Shown: positions 28,177 through 36,592, counted from the stretch's first letter. The stretch is 64,000 nt of DNA from Desulfosporosinus lacus DSM 15449 (GCF_900129935.1 NZ_FQXJ01000016.1:1-64000), one strand, 5' to 3'. Notes: a model not told the origin generated them from the letters alone. A program made the numbers and translations.

Positions 28177-29385
28177 TTATCGATTGCGTACAAGCTGAGA
28201 AACGATATTATTTAATCGTTCTAAAAGGTCGTCATATGTCATAATATCAACAATGTTTTTATATTGCCTCTTTACTATTTCAAAATCATACTTTTGTTTT
28301 TTTGTTAAATTGCTACTTCGCCCCAATATAAGCATACCTTGAGGATTTACAATGTGTATGCCTACGCCTTTTGGTAAATCTTTTTCAAATTTTATGGTTA
28401 GCGTTTTTTCTCCTGCATCTCCCCAATGGCTCAAACAATAGACATATTTTTCGATTTGTACAATCGCTCCGGATAAATCACGATCTGGCACATAGTTATT
28501 TCGATACTGCCCAGTGGTTATGACACGTTGTTTATCAGGTTTTTTAATTTCCAATATATCTACAAATCCTCCTGCATCTATTAGAGTAAAGTCGGGACGT
28601 TTATCATGATTTCCAACCCCTCTTATGGTCACTTCTCTTTTGGCTAAAATATATTTGGGGTAAATTAGCCGAACAATGTCGCAAACCATCACTTGCCATT
28701 GTTTTTCAGCGTATGCTTCTGAACTATTTAACATTTCTACCATAAGTTCTAGAGAGGATTTATATATAGCAAGGTTAATTGGAACAATATCTCTATAAAG
28801 ATGTGGTGCTTGTAGTATTGTCTTTTTATTTAGATAGCGTTGAAAATCATAGTCTACATTCCCTACCTCATCAAAATAGTTGCGTAAAACTTGTGCAACG
28901 CGTGCATGTGCATACTTATTTAGTTCAGTTGAATTAGGGAACTGACTTAATAAACGCTCGAATGCTTCAAGCGGAAAGAATCCTTCTTGGCTTTCGTCGC
29001 CACCGATGTATATATCTCTTGAGATCAATTTATCAATTTTGTTAAGAATAGAAATATTACGGTGCGCCACAAACATTTGAGGGCTAATTGTTATATCTTT
29101 AGCAATATAAAATGTATGTTCTGTGTTAATGATTTGCTTATCAAGCATATAGTAACTGCCGCTCTCTGAACCAATGATAAAAGAAAACATTTCATCAGAA
29201 TAATCGTCATCTTCCTCATGTTTGTCAGATCTTTCTGTGACTTCATTTGCTTTCTTCACCCAAAAGCTATGCTTAATTAGCATATCCCCATCTTTATCTA
29301 ATTTGGATCGAAGGCCCTCAAATCCGTAGTCTGGAGTATAATCTAATATTAATTGTGAATTTTTCTTTCGAAATGAGATATTCAT
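28177..29385 (-). CDS. sduA: Shedu-type anti-phage nuclease (SduA, DUF4263)
   Basis: This 402-residue protein has the Shedu C-terminal nuclease domain. Near residue 275 it reads RPDFTLIDAGGFVDILEIKKP, broken as RPDFTLIDAGG then FVDILEIKKP, a PD-(D/E)xK-like core with D, E and K. Then come NYVPDRDLSGAIVQIEKYVY and a GMLILGRS strand, in the order known for DUF4263. The N-terminal ~220 residues form the variable sensor half. SduA alone is enough for defence in characterised systems. It lies directly upstream of rdrA in the same orientation, inside the segment that splits the helicase gene. It may be co-transcribed with rdrA across the 200-base gap. Confidence 0.85.
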   Translation of the reverse strand: MNISFRKKNSQLILDYTPDYGFEGLRSKLDKDGDMLIKHSFWVKKANEVTERSDKHEEDDDYSDEMFSFIIGSESGSYYMLDKQIINTEHTFYIAKDITISPQMFVAHRNISILNKIDKLISRDIYIGGDESQEGFFPLEAFERLLSQFPNSTELNKYAHARVAQVLRNYFDEVGNVDYDFQRYLNKKTILQAPHLYRDIVPINLAIYKSSLELMVEMLNSSEAYAEKQWQVMVCDIVRLIYPKYILAKREVTIRGVGNHDKRPDFTLIDAGGFVDILEIKKPDKQRVITTGQYRNNYVPDRDLSGAIVQIEKYVYCLSHWGDAGEKTLTIKFEKDLPKGVGIHIVNPQGMLILGRSSNLTKKQKYDFEIVKRQYKNIVDIMTYDDLLERLNNIVSQLVRNR

Positions 29386-29479
29386 TTGTTTCTCCCCTAT
29401 GCCTTAAATAAAGGCTCCTTAGATCTTTTATCATTAGCTTTACAATATTCTCAATATTTTTATAATACACATTCCGGGA

Positions 29480-30920
29480 ATTGGGTTAAACTTCGCTGAT
29501 CTAGAAAATACTCAAGTGTTGGGGTTTTATCACAGATCGCGTATATATAAAATTTTGTAGTTTCACCTGCTCTGATAAGGCGATGGTGTCCTTCGCTTTT
29601 CCAGTTTTCTGAACATATTGATATAGCTGTTTGATTGGGTTGTCATCGTCTGAGACCTGGATATCCCCATTTTCATAAAGATCTAAAATTTGTGACATTT
29701 CCGCTGACTTCATTGAACCGGATACTACACCTCACAATTGATTCCCTGCTGTTTAAACAAGGCAGAAATCTCCTGAGCGTGGTGTACGGAAGCGCAGAAT
29801 ACCACGGTTTTTTTATCACTTACATAGTTCAGATAGGTTTCTGCAATGAGCTTATTTCTCTCCGGCACAAAGAGTTTGCTTTCTAAGTCCTGAGCGTAAT
29901 ATTTAATGCCATTGATCCTCACCGTAGAAAGATCAACATTGGTCTTGACCCGGATACACCTAATAGGAACAAGTTCCCCTAATTCCACGGCTTGCTGCAA
30001 ATCAAGTTTATGGGCCACATTCTTAAAGTCCTCAAGAATACTCTCCCCATCTGCTCTGTCCGGGGTAGCCGTAAGCCCCAGAGTGAACTCAGGTTTAAAA
30101 TAACTCAAAACCTTCCTATAAGTATCTGCCGTTCCATGATGGCATTCATCGACAATGATATACCCAAAGTCTTCCGGCTTAAACAGTTCAAGATTTCTGG
30201 CAACACTCTGAATGCTACTGCAAACAACATAAGCGTCTTTAGCTTTTCTTCAGCTACATAAAGGCCTGTCTCCACCTGATCCCAAAGTTCTTCAAATGTG
30301 CCTTTAGCCTGGGTTATTAGTTCTTTGGTATGAGCCAAAAACAGGGTTCTTTTTCCCAGACGTTTGGCATCACTGACTGCAGTCACAGTTTTTCCGGTTC
30401 CCGTGGCATGATAAAGCAGAGCGATACTCTCCCCTTGCTCACGCATGGTCTCTAGGCTGTCTAAAGCAGCTTGTTGATGCTCACGCAGTTCAATGACCTT
30501 GCCCTTTTGCTTAGGCAGATAATCCTCCAGCATTCTAAAGGAGGGTATTTCCCCGACAAAAATCCGCAGCTCGTCCTTGACCTTCTCAGGATGGTGCTTC
30601 AGTTGGTTGTATACCCAGCGGTAAACCTTCCAGTTATGATAGATCAGGCTGTTTTGCTTGGTAAGGTCATCATAATATTTATTGGAAGAAACCTTATTGG
30701 GATTATGATAGGTTTCACCATCGATCTCGATGGCTATTTTTAAGTCTTCACTTTCCAGCGCAAAGTCAATGGAGCGTCTATGTCCATAAATATCTGTGAC
30801 GGGATACTGAAGAAATAGATACTCCGCTTGATCCGGACCAAAGGTATCACAGAACAGCTCGACAAAGAGATCTTCGGCGACACTACCCAGGCTTCCCTTC
30901 TGCTTGATCTTTTCTGTCAA
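29480..30920 (-). pseudogene. nuclease-helicase N-terminal half, frameshifted and split
   Basis: The first piece (30920-30105) begins with a DUF559/Vsr-like nuclease head (RRSIDFALESEDLKIAIEIDG) and continues into SF2 helicase motif I (LLYHATGTGKTVTAV) and motif Ia (RTLFLAHTKEL). A frameshift near 30240 destroys motif II. The second piece (30108-29725) carries motif III (LGLTATPDR) and motif IV (KKTVVFCASVHHAQEI). A third piece reads SGSMKSAEMSQILDLYENGDIQV to about 29640 and then changes character. The tail down to 29480 (IKQLYQYVQKTGKAKD, then LEYFLDQRSL after a shift) does not match the helicase and may be another remnant. The C-terminal half lies at 22752-22189. Confidence 0.75.
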
Positions 30921-30935
30921 TTTGAATTCAACCCC

Positions 30936-32021
30936 TCAATCGTCGATTACTTCTTTAAGCAGGAGCTTATCCCGGAAAGCACCTCTTTCCTCGACCTTTT
31001 GCTTTCTGACATCCTCGAATTCCTGTCGAGAGACCCCTTTATAATCCAAGATGGCGTAAACGACTTCAACTAAATCCGCCAGTTCTTCAACCCTTTGGGT
31101 GTCCAGATATTCCTGAAGCTCTTCCCCTAACTTGGCGTTTAATAAATCCAGGTATTCTGGGCCTGAAACCTTTTCAATAATAGCTTTCTTACCGCTGTCT
31201 TCGATGATCTGGGGTATCTTGTCGCGAATCAGTTTATTGTATACTTTTACCTTCTCTGATTTGCCGTCACGGACTTCATTCTCGTCTTTTACTGGAATGG
31301 TAATGAACCCATCCTGATCATCACCGAAAACCTTCCCCTTATGATTGGCGAGCCAATACGAGGCGTAAGCACATAAAAAAGCATCCAGCTTGTCTTCAAG
31401 GTTCTTATACCCCTTCTTTGACATAGCCTGAATGCCTAATGAATCACTGAAAAAATCTTCTATATTATGGACGGGGGGATTGAAATCACTCAACCTCTTT
31501 AAAAGGTTAACCATCCGACCCATCTCCGTTTTAGTTGTTTCAAATTTGATCTTATGTTTGATTTTATATTTAACAGGAAAAGCATCGGGAAAAAGACCTA
31601 AAGTTATTCCCGTGGGAAAGGTTTCGATAATCACGTGCTTTTTATTGGTTAAGTGACCCGAGAGAGAAAAAGCCGGCATCCGCTTTTTAATAGCTTTTAC
31701 GACCTCTTCTCCTCTAACTACTCCGTAGTGGTTTAGCATAAAGCTTTTACTACAATTGAAAACAGACAGATTTTTACCATGAATTTTCTCTCTCATAATA
31801 GCTCCGTCACAGTATCTGGAACCTGTTTCGTTATTCACGATTAAGGGAGCATCAATCCCCACGATAGCTCCTTCTTGAGCATGCTCTGCAACGATGGCAG
31901 CAATCATTTCGTCGCTGAAAACTTGGGACTCACAATAGACGATTTCCCCATTGTCAGCGATCACACAAATTCCCGATTCATTGGCATAGGTCCATGCTAA
32001 GTCGATTCCGATATAGTGCAT
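30936..32021 (-). CDS. DUF429 nuclease-like domain fused to a MazG/PRA-PH-like pyrophosphohydrolase
   Basis: Residues 1-240 match DUF429, an RNase H-like fold, with YIGIDLAW at the start and VGIDAPL near residue 55 as its acidic positions, and LEDKLDAFLCAYASYW near 220. Residues about 262-361 (KVYNKLIRDKIPQII, then LGEELQEYLDTQRVEELADLVEVVYAIL) have the ExxE...ExxD helical metal site of MazG-like or phosphoribosyl-ATP pyrophosphohydrolases. The fusion suggests nucleotide house-cleaning linked to a nuclease-like sensor. That role is inference. It lies 15 bases upstream of the broken helicase in the same orientation. A truncated second copy of the junction occurs at 32798-33055. Confidence 0.75.
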   Translation of the reverse strand: MHYIGIDLAWTYANESGICVIADNGEIVYCESQVFSDEMIAAIVAEHAQEGAIVGIDAPLIVNNETGSRYCDGAIMREKIHGKNLSVFNCSKSFMLNHYGVVRGEEVVKAIKKRMPAFSLSGHLTNKKHVIIETFPTGITLGLFPDAFPVKYKIKHKIKFETTKTEMGRMVNLLKRLSDFNPPVHNIEDFFSDSLGIQAMSKKGYKNLEDKLDAFLCAYASYWLANHKGKVFGDDQDGFITIPVKDENEVRDGKSEKVKVYNKLIRDKIPQIIEDSGKKAIIEKVSGPEYLDLLNAKLGEELQEYLDTQRVEELADLVEVVYAILDYKGVSRQEFEDVRKQKVEERGAFRDKLLLKEVIDD

Positions 32022-32356
32022 TGATTAACCTCCAAAAGCCCTTGGCTTTAAATCCATCTTATATCACAAGATATCCTACAGATCTTCATTGAACCGAATT
32101 CGAATTAGTCAACGTTAGACTTATACATTCCTTTTTCGCCGAACTTCTCGTTTTTCCTTCCACCAATCGCCAAATCTTTCAAAAACTATGCATAGAGCGC
32201 CAGTCAGTCTAAAATCTGATTGGCGCCCTTTTTTATTTTTAAGCCTTGGTGTATTCTTTCTCAGTATAACCGAGTAGGCTTAATAGATTTTGGTTTTATT
32301 GACTCAATCCTTCGGTGCTTCTCCTTAACAGCACACAACGGCCCCGTCGAGTTGAT
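32022..32356. other. intergenic, with one orphan terminator and a dispersed repeat
   Basis: No gene. Bases about 32130-32190 resemble 36510-36570 (roughly three-quarters identical, starting CTTTTTCGCC). The plus-strand terminator at 32197 follows it. Confidence 0.5.
32197..32240 (+). terminator. orphan rho-independent terminator
   Basis: An 11-base stem GCGCCAGTCAG pairs with CTGATTGGCGC (one G-T pair), with an 8-base loop and a following CTTTTTTATTTTT tract on the plus strand. No plus-strand gene lies upstream, so the gene it served was probably lost in rearrangement. Confidence 0.75.
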
Positions 32357-32728
32357 TCAGTTTGTTTTTCTTTTCTCATAATGTTTTAAAACTTTAGCGA
32401 TGATCTTAACGAACAAATTAAAAAAAATAATACCTATTAAAATGTATATCCAAACATCAATGACTAGCTCATAATCTCCATGCATATCCTTGGGCAATAA
32501 TAACAATGTTAGCCATGCAATAAATTTTCCACCTACATGAACTGAGGATATAAGACCAAATACAAATGGTACATAAGAGGGTACCGTCTTATTGTTTTGA
32601 AACAGTTCATACATGAAATATATGATACACTGTACTGCTGTGATTATGAGAGTTATATTCAGATAATCTGTCATCCAATTTAGAGGAATAGCCGTTACTA
32701 TAAGAATAGCAATGCGTATTTTCAACAC
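32357..32728 (-). CDS. small four-helix membrane protein, unknown
   Basis: This 123-residue hydrophobic protein has about four membrane segments: IRIAILIVTAIPLNW, ITLIITAVQCIIYFMY, YVPFVFGLISSVHVG and VWIYILIGIIFFNLFV. It has a basic C-terminal tail. No family is recognised. It stands alone between repeat-rich sequence and the truncated DUF429 copy. The even hydrophobic pattern and good Shine-Dalgarno context (GGGGGG-rich run upstream) support expression. Confidence 0.55.
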   Translation of the reverse strand: MLKIRIAILIVTAIPLNWMTDYLNITLIITAVQCIIYFMYELFQNNKTVPSYVPFVFGLISSVHVGGKFIAWLTLLLLPKDMHGDYELVIDVWIYILIGIIFFNLFVKIIAKVLKHYEKRKTN

Positions 32729-32755
32729 AGTGACCCCCCTACTTATGGTATTGTT

Positions 32756-32789
32756 AAGAAGAGGATGCTTTTTGCATCATCCTCTTCTT
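32756..32789 (+). repeat. stable hairpin, possible plus-strand terminator
   Basis: Arms AAGAAGAGGATG (32756-32767) and its complement (32778-32789) close a loop of about 10 bases. The plus strand then reads CATTTATTTTAATT, a weak T-tract. On the minus strand there is no T-tract. Confidence 0.5.
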
Positions 32790-32797
32790 CATTTATT

Positions 32798-33055
32798 TTA
32801 ATTATACACGCCTTCAGTTCTGAAAAACGCATCTATTACAGGTGTAAGGGTAAGTATTTTATCGCGAATTAGTTTATTGTAGACTTTTATCCTCTCTGAT
32901 TTGCCGTCACGGACTTCATTCTCGTCAATTATTGGAATGGTAATGAACCCATCCTGATCATCGCCAAAAACCTTCCCCTTATGATTGAAGAACCAATAAG
33001 CAGCGTAAGCACATATAAAAAACCCGGCTTCCGCCCAAAGACACTGTCTTCGCAC
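32798..33055 (-). pseudogene. truncated copy of the DUF429/MazG-like fusion gene
   Basis: Residues about 14-70 (CAYAAYWFFNHKGKVFGDDQ, then FITIPIIDENEVRDGKSE and YNKLIRDKI) nearly repeat residues 220-270 of the 30936-32021 protein, including the domain junction. It is cut on both sides and joined to unrelated sequence. This is a partial duplication about 1.8 kb from the full gene, not a functional gene. Confidence 0.8.
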
Positions 33056-33073
33056 GAGTTAACCATCTTGCAG
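33038..33073. repeat. 36-base dispersed repeat, copy 1
   Basis: AAGACACTGTCTTCG... followed by CACGAGTTAACC and TCTTGCAG recurs at 39638-39674 with few changes. The core is a near-palindrome (AAGACA/TGTCTT). Confidence 0.6.
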
Positions 33074-33260
33074 CCTCAGCGCGAGCGAAACCGTTGGTTG
33101 CACTTATGCTTAGAAAGTATATAACGCAAGTTTATACTTTTCTGCTGAAGATTTTGTATCTGTTATGAAGGATTAGTAAAATAATCAGGTATTTGAAGGG
33201 AAAGGCCTCTACCAAGGGGTCTTTTAGAGTTTTTGAGTTTTATAGCGATTATAAAAAGGC

Positions 33261-33292
33261 TAACGCGAGATAACAAAAGCTGTCTCGCGTTA
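33261..33292 (-). terminator. terminator of the minus-strand XRE gene
   Basis: A perfect 10-base stem (TAACGCGAGA with TCTCGCGTTA) has a 12-base loop. On the minus strand it is followed by GCCTTTTTATA. It lies 36 bases past the stop of the XRE gene. The plus strand also has a CATTTTT run, so it may work both ways. Confidence 0.8.
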
Positions 33293-33327
33293 CTTCATTT
33301 TTCTATGTTCAATCGTGATATTAAAAA

Positions 33328-33639
33328 TTAATCCTTACTCATGGATTTCAGCAACTTCTGTAGATATTCTATTTGTTCCGGCGAAAGCTTTCGTGCTGTA
33401 TCCACCAGACGGCGAAGTTCCGGCTCAAGCTGCGGGCGTTCCTCGGCAAAAAATTCTGTAAGCGTAATATTGAGAGCCAAACATATCTTTTCAATCGTGA
33501 TAGCGTTTGGTGATTTTTTCCCAGCTTCTATGTCGCTAATTGTAGTTTGCCCAATCTCCGCAATATTGGCCAAATCTTTTTGACTTAACTTATTCTTTTT
33601 TCTTAATTCCAAAAATTTAGAGCCATAATCGATTCCCAT
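33328..33639 (-). CDS. XRE-family repressor-like regulator
   Basis: This 103-residue protein has an N-terminal HTH_3 domain, FLELRKKNKLSQKDLANIAE then IGQTTISDIEAGKKSPN, and a short helical C-terminus ending in LSPEQIEYLQKLLKSM. I chose ATG 33639 because an AGGAGTG site sits 6 bases upstream; the longer open frame to 33765 runs through the promoter region. It is divergent from a second XRE gene. Three related sites in the shared gap suggest mutual or self regulation. Confidence 0.85.
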   Translation of the reverse strand: MGIDYGSKFLELRKKNKLSQKDLANIAEIGQTTISDIEAGKKSPNAITIEKICLALNITLTEFFAEERPQLEPELRRLVDTARKLSPEQIEYLQKLLKSMSKD

Positions 33640-33651
33640 TATTTCACTCCT

Positions 33652-33735
33652 ATCGCTAAAGCAATTATAACAAATAAAAAAGCCACTCCATAGCACGCTA
33701 AAGCGGTTGAAGTATATCGCAAAAGCAATTATAAT
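33652..33735. promoter_or_regulatory. divergent promoter region with three operator-like repeats
   Basis: Three direct copies of a CGCWAAAGC motif occur: ATCGCTAAAGCAATTATAA (33652-33670), CACGCTAAAGCGGTTGAAG (33694-33712) and ATCGCAAAAGCAATTATAA (33716-33734). The outer two are nearly identical over 19 bases. Spacing is 42 and 22 bases. They lie between the two XRE genes, so they are likely operators for one or both regulators. Confidence 0.65.
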
Positions 33736-33759
33736 TGTTGATAAAAGGAAGTATGGTGT

Positions 33760-33993
33760 ATGCAAAATCTAAACTATCTTCGAACCAAACAAAAATTGTC
33801 TCAGTCTGAGCTTTCCAGACGTTCGAGTGTTTCCCAAACCTATATTTCTGAACTGGAAGCCAACAGAAAACAGCCTACCTATCCTATCCTGAAGAAACTC
33901 GCTGCCGCTCTCGGTGTTAGTATTGCCGAACTGATCGGAGAACAATCCCCTGAACAGCGGGAGGAAGACGATGTCCAGACAAGACCTCAGTGA
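33760..33993 (+). CDS. XRE-family regulator, divergent
   Basis: This 77-residue protein is essentially a lone HTH_3 domain (LRTKQKLSQSELSRRSSVS, then QTYISELEANRKQPTYP) with a short acidic tail. An AAGGAAG Shine-Dalgarno precedes the ATG. Its end overlaps the next small gene by 23 bases. The pair with the opposite XRE gene and shared repeats resembles lysogeny-type switches, but no phage structural gene is nearby. Confidence 0.85.
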   Translation: MQNLNYLRTKQKLSQSELSRRSSVSQTYISELEANRKQPTYPILKKLAAALGVSIAELIGEQSPEQREEDDVQTRPQ

Positions 33994-34189
33994 TTTTGAG
34001 ATTGGCTATGAATATGTCCGTAAGCGCTATTCTTTTTTGGCCAAACATAGCTCCCAAGATTTATGGAAACTGGGAACCGCTTATCTGCAGACAAGGGGGG
34101 CTAATGCGGAGCTTTCCCGAGGCATGGGCTTCTATTTCCTGGAGTTAGGAATTAAAACCCGCCTTGCTGAGATTATCCCGGACAATTAG
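33971..34189 (+). CDS. small hypothetical protein co-translated with the XRE regulator
   Basis: A 72-residue protein beginning SRQDLSDFEIGYEYVRKRYS, mostly helical, with no cysteine or membrane segment. It overlaps the preceding regulator gene by 23 bases and has a GGGAGGAAG site upstream of its ATG, so coupled translation is likely. No family is recognised. The last 49 bases plus flank recur at 39561-39630 as a detached copy, so a paralogue once existed there. Confidence 0.6.
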   Translation: MSRQDLSDFEIGYEYVRKRYSFLAKHSSQDLWKLGTAYLQTRGANAELSRGMGFYFLELGIKTRLAEIIPDN

Positions 34190-34210
34190 ATAACTTGGCT
34201 GCGCCCACAC
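34141..34210. repeat. 70-base direct repeat, copy 1
   Basis: This end of the 72-residue gene and its flank matches 39561-39630 at about 66 of 70 positions by eye. The copies lie 5.4 kb apart in the same orientation. Confidence 0.75.
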
Positions 34211-34492
34211 AGGCGCTACCATAACATCCCCCGGCTGCAACCGATTTCCTTCAGCCGGATGACGGATCAAGCGAGCTGAACCGGAGGCCTGTTTGACAGA
34301 ATATAAATAGACTTTTAGTCACAAAAAGAAACAAGCCCTCCCCATGGGCCTGCTTCGCATTTTCCTTTCCTCAATGATCCGTTTTAGTTCTTCAATTTCG
34401 TCTTAGAAAGTTTTTCCTCCTTAAGAAAAACCACTAACATGGGTTGAAGGGCTCTGCCAAAATTCTTTTCACAAAGTAGTCTTTACAACTCC
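34211..34492. other. intergenic without a gene
   Basis: About 280 bases between the small gene and the BlaI operator. I see no coding frame of note. Confidence 0.5.
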
Positions 34493-34534
34493 AGACTATT
34501 CTAGTAGTATGTATTTATACTATTAGAATAGTCT
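34493..34534. promoter_or_regulatory. BlaI-type dyad operator
   Basis: Two 18-base arms (AGACTATTCTAGTAGTAT and ATACTATTAGAATAGTCT) form an inverted repeat with one mismatch and a 6-base spacer, flanked by CC/GG. It ends 13 bases before the start of the BlaI-like gene. Placement and symmetry fit autoregulation by the BlaI repressor. Confidence 0.75.
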
Positions 34535-34547
34535 GGGGGTTTTAATT

Positions 34548-34904
34548 TTGGCATCTCTAAAACTTTTTGACAGCGAACTCAAAATCATGGACATTGTGTG
34601 GGATAAGGAGCCCGTATCGGCCAAGGAAATTTCTCTTATCGCTGCCGAAACAATCGGCTGGAATAAGAATACAACCTATACGATTATTAAAAAACTGATG
34701 GATAAACATGCCCTTCAACGGACTGAACCAAATTTTATCTGTACTTCCCTGGTCCCAAAAGCAGAGGTGCGCAAGGCTGAGACCCAAAGCCTTATCGACA
34801 AGTTATATAACGGCTCGAAAAAAGCCTTTTTCGCCTCCTTCATAGAAAATGACCTTACTGAGGATGAGCTGGAGATGTTGAAAAAAATGATAGAAAAGAG
34901 GTAG
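34548..34904 (+). CDS. BlaI/MecI/CopY-family repressor
   Basis: A 118-residue winged-helix protein. Its motifs are LFDSELKIMDIVWDKEPVSAKEI, cut here as LFDSELKIMDIVW and EPVSAKEI, then WNKNTTYTIIKKLMDKHAL, the recognition region, and a C-terminal dimer helix (LTEDELEMLKKMI). The start is TTG at 34548 with a GGGGG-rich site upstream. It is paired with an M56 peptidase gene 3 bases downstream, the standard sensor-repressor arrangement. The dyad upstream is the likely target. The controlled trait is unknown; no beta-lactamase gene is present. Confidence 0.88.
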   Translation: MASLKLFDSELKIMDIVWDKEPVSAKEISLIAAETIGWNKNTTYTIIKKLMDKHALQRTEPNFICTSLVPKAEVRKAETQSLIDKLYNGSKKAFFASFIENDLTEDELEMLKKMIEKR

Positions 34905-34907
34905 TCC

Positions 34908-35819
34908 ATGCTCGCTGAACTGTTTTACTGGGTACTTAATATGAGTATCCTCGGCAGTGTTGCCGGATTGCTTGTTTTGTCCTTGCGCAAACTCAAAATT
35001 CTGCCGCGTTTTGCTGTCTATGTCTTATGGCTTCTTCCTCTGATCAGGTTCTGGCTGCCTTTTGGCATTGCTAATCAATACAGCCTGCTAAACTTGATTT
35101 CTAAATTCACCACCAAAACAGTGCTTATCCGCCAGGAACTGCCTCAGATCACAACCACCAACAGTATAATGGCAGCCAAAAACTATTTCCCTCTGGAATA
35201 CAAAACCGACCTGCTTAAAAACCTGCTTAATGTGGCATCGCTGATTTGGATTATCGTTTCCTGTGCTGTCATGCTGAGCTTGGTGCTGCTCTACTTCTTG
35301 ACCAAATCAGAGTTGAAGACGGCGCAGCTGATAAGCGGCAAGATCTATCAATCGGACAGAATTACCGCTCCCGCTGTCTATGGTATTATTCAGCCCAAAA
35401 TCATGATCCCTGCCCAAATAGCTGCCGGGGATCTGGACTATATCCTGCTCCATGAACAGGTGCATATTGCACGCCGAGACAATCTCTTGCGGGTCATAGC
35501 CTTGCTGACGGCCTGCGTTCATTGGTTCAATCCCCTATCCTGGGTATTCCTAAAATACTTTTTTGCCGATATGGAACTGGCCTGTGATGCCAAGGTTATC
35601 AAAAACCTCGATGAACACCAGACCAAGGAGTATGCCCTCGCCCTACTCACCTGCGCTTCCGGCAAGGCTTTCTTCGCCTCGGAATTTGGCGGAACCAAAA
35701 CAAAGCTGCGCCTTGAAACTATTCTTTCCTATAAAAAGCTTACTCTCTTTTCTTCGCTCTGCCTTGCTGCCTTGCTAATCTCCCTTGCTGTCATCATGAT
35801 CACCAACGCCACTGTCTAG
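34908..35819 (+). CDS. BlaR1-like M56 membrane peptidase
   Basis: A 303-residue protein with N-terminal membrane helices (LNMSILGSVAGLLVLSL, FAVYVLWLLPLIRFWLP) and a helix near residue 110. A zinc peptidase motif, LLHEQVHIARRDNLL, gives the HExxH histidines at residues ~184-188, and MELACDAKVI supplies the third ligand. A final helix (LCLAALLISLAVIMI) ends it. The penicillin-sensor domain of true BlaR1 is absent, as in many M56 antirepressors. It probably cleaves the BlaI partner when its signal is sensed. Confidence 0.88.
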   Translation: MLAELFYWVLNMSILGSVAGLLVLSLRKLKILPRFAVYVLWLLPLIRFWLPFGIANQYSLLNLISKFTTKTVLIRQELPQITTTNSIMAAKNYFPLEYKTDLLKNLLNVASLIWIIVSCAVMLSLVLLYFLTKSELKTAQLISGKIYQSDRITAPAVYGIIQPKIMIPAQIAAGDLDYILLHEQVHIARRDNLLRVIALLTACVHWFNPLSWVFLKYFFADMELACDAKVIKNLDEHQTKEYALALLTCASGKAFFASEFGGTKTKLRLETILSYKKLTLFSSLCLAALLISLAVIMITNATV

Positions 35820-35830
35820 GAGGTGCTGCT

Positions 35831-36130
35831 GTGAAACGAGTTTTCTTAATCATGCTGATTCTTTTCTTGCTGCTGACGGGTTGTACAACGCCGAACAGCC
35901 ACAACAGGCTTAAGGCAGACAATGTTACCCTAGGTATGGTTTTTCCAGTTATGTAATGTTTGGAGCGGATCAAAGGATCGTCGATAACTTCCTTAGTCAC
36001 TTCAACTCTCTCAGCTTTGAAAGAACTGCTAAGCAAATGGATCTGTCAACTGCCTTTCATGTCTATTTTTCCTATAAGGGGAAGGGGGTTAAAAGCTTCT
36101 GGGTTGATTTCCGCTCTGTTGTTCATTAGT
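35831..36130 (+). pseudogene. lipoprotein gene, frameshifted
   Basis: The first 30 codons encode a lipoprotein signal (VFLIMLILFLLLTGC lipobox) and stop at 35956. A one-base shift near 35935 opens SSYVMFGADQRIVDNFLSHF, then FERTAKQMDLSTAF and VYFSYKGKGVKSFWVDF, which look like one protein. It lies 11 bases after the M56 gene and was probably the third gene of that operon. The end runs into membrane-protein sequence, so the true 3' end is lost. Confidence 0.6.
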
Positions 36131-36507
36131 CTTTGCATTTTCGCCTGTTTTACCGCCTTTTACAGAAACGGCACCCTCCATATTTCTTCTTTATCTGCCC
36201 TGCTAATGTCTGGATTCTTTACAGTGTTCGGCATTACCGTCGGTATTTATACCGCTCGCTGTTTTATGGAAAAAGCCCGCTGTTTTCCAAGACCATACCT
36301 GCCTTATCTGCTTCCTTGACAACACTCCTCATGTATATGGGAGAGCTGGTATTGATGGATGGGGTTCTCTTTATTTATGGCCAGGGGTTCTTCTATGAAT
36401 CCTTAGAGACAATTCCTTTCTCCCCCGTCGACCTTGTGATTATTCTGGGCTCCGGTGCAATTACCTATATCTTTATGCATACAATAATTCTATATAGCAA
36501 AGAATAA
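36090..36507 (+). pseudogene. integral membrane protein remnant
   Basis: One frame reads GLISALLFISLCIFACFTAF and TVFGITVGIYTARCF. A shift near 36280 gives ALSASLTTLLMYMGELVLM, then PVDLVIILGSGAITYIFM, ending at 36507. Together they make about four membrane segments. It lacks a start, because the lipoprotein remnant runs into it. Family unknown. Confidence 0.5.
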
Positions 36508-36592
36508 TGTTCCCCTTTTTCGCCAAATTTCTCGCTTTTCCTTCTACAGATCACCAAATATTTCAGCAAGCCATCGTATGCTGGGTGTCGGT

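Noticed and set aside
33652-33735. a CRISPR array between the XRE genes
   Set aside because: Only three short degenerate copies with uneven spacing in a promoter gap. They fit operators, not CRISPR repeats. No array was seen anywhere in the window.
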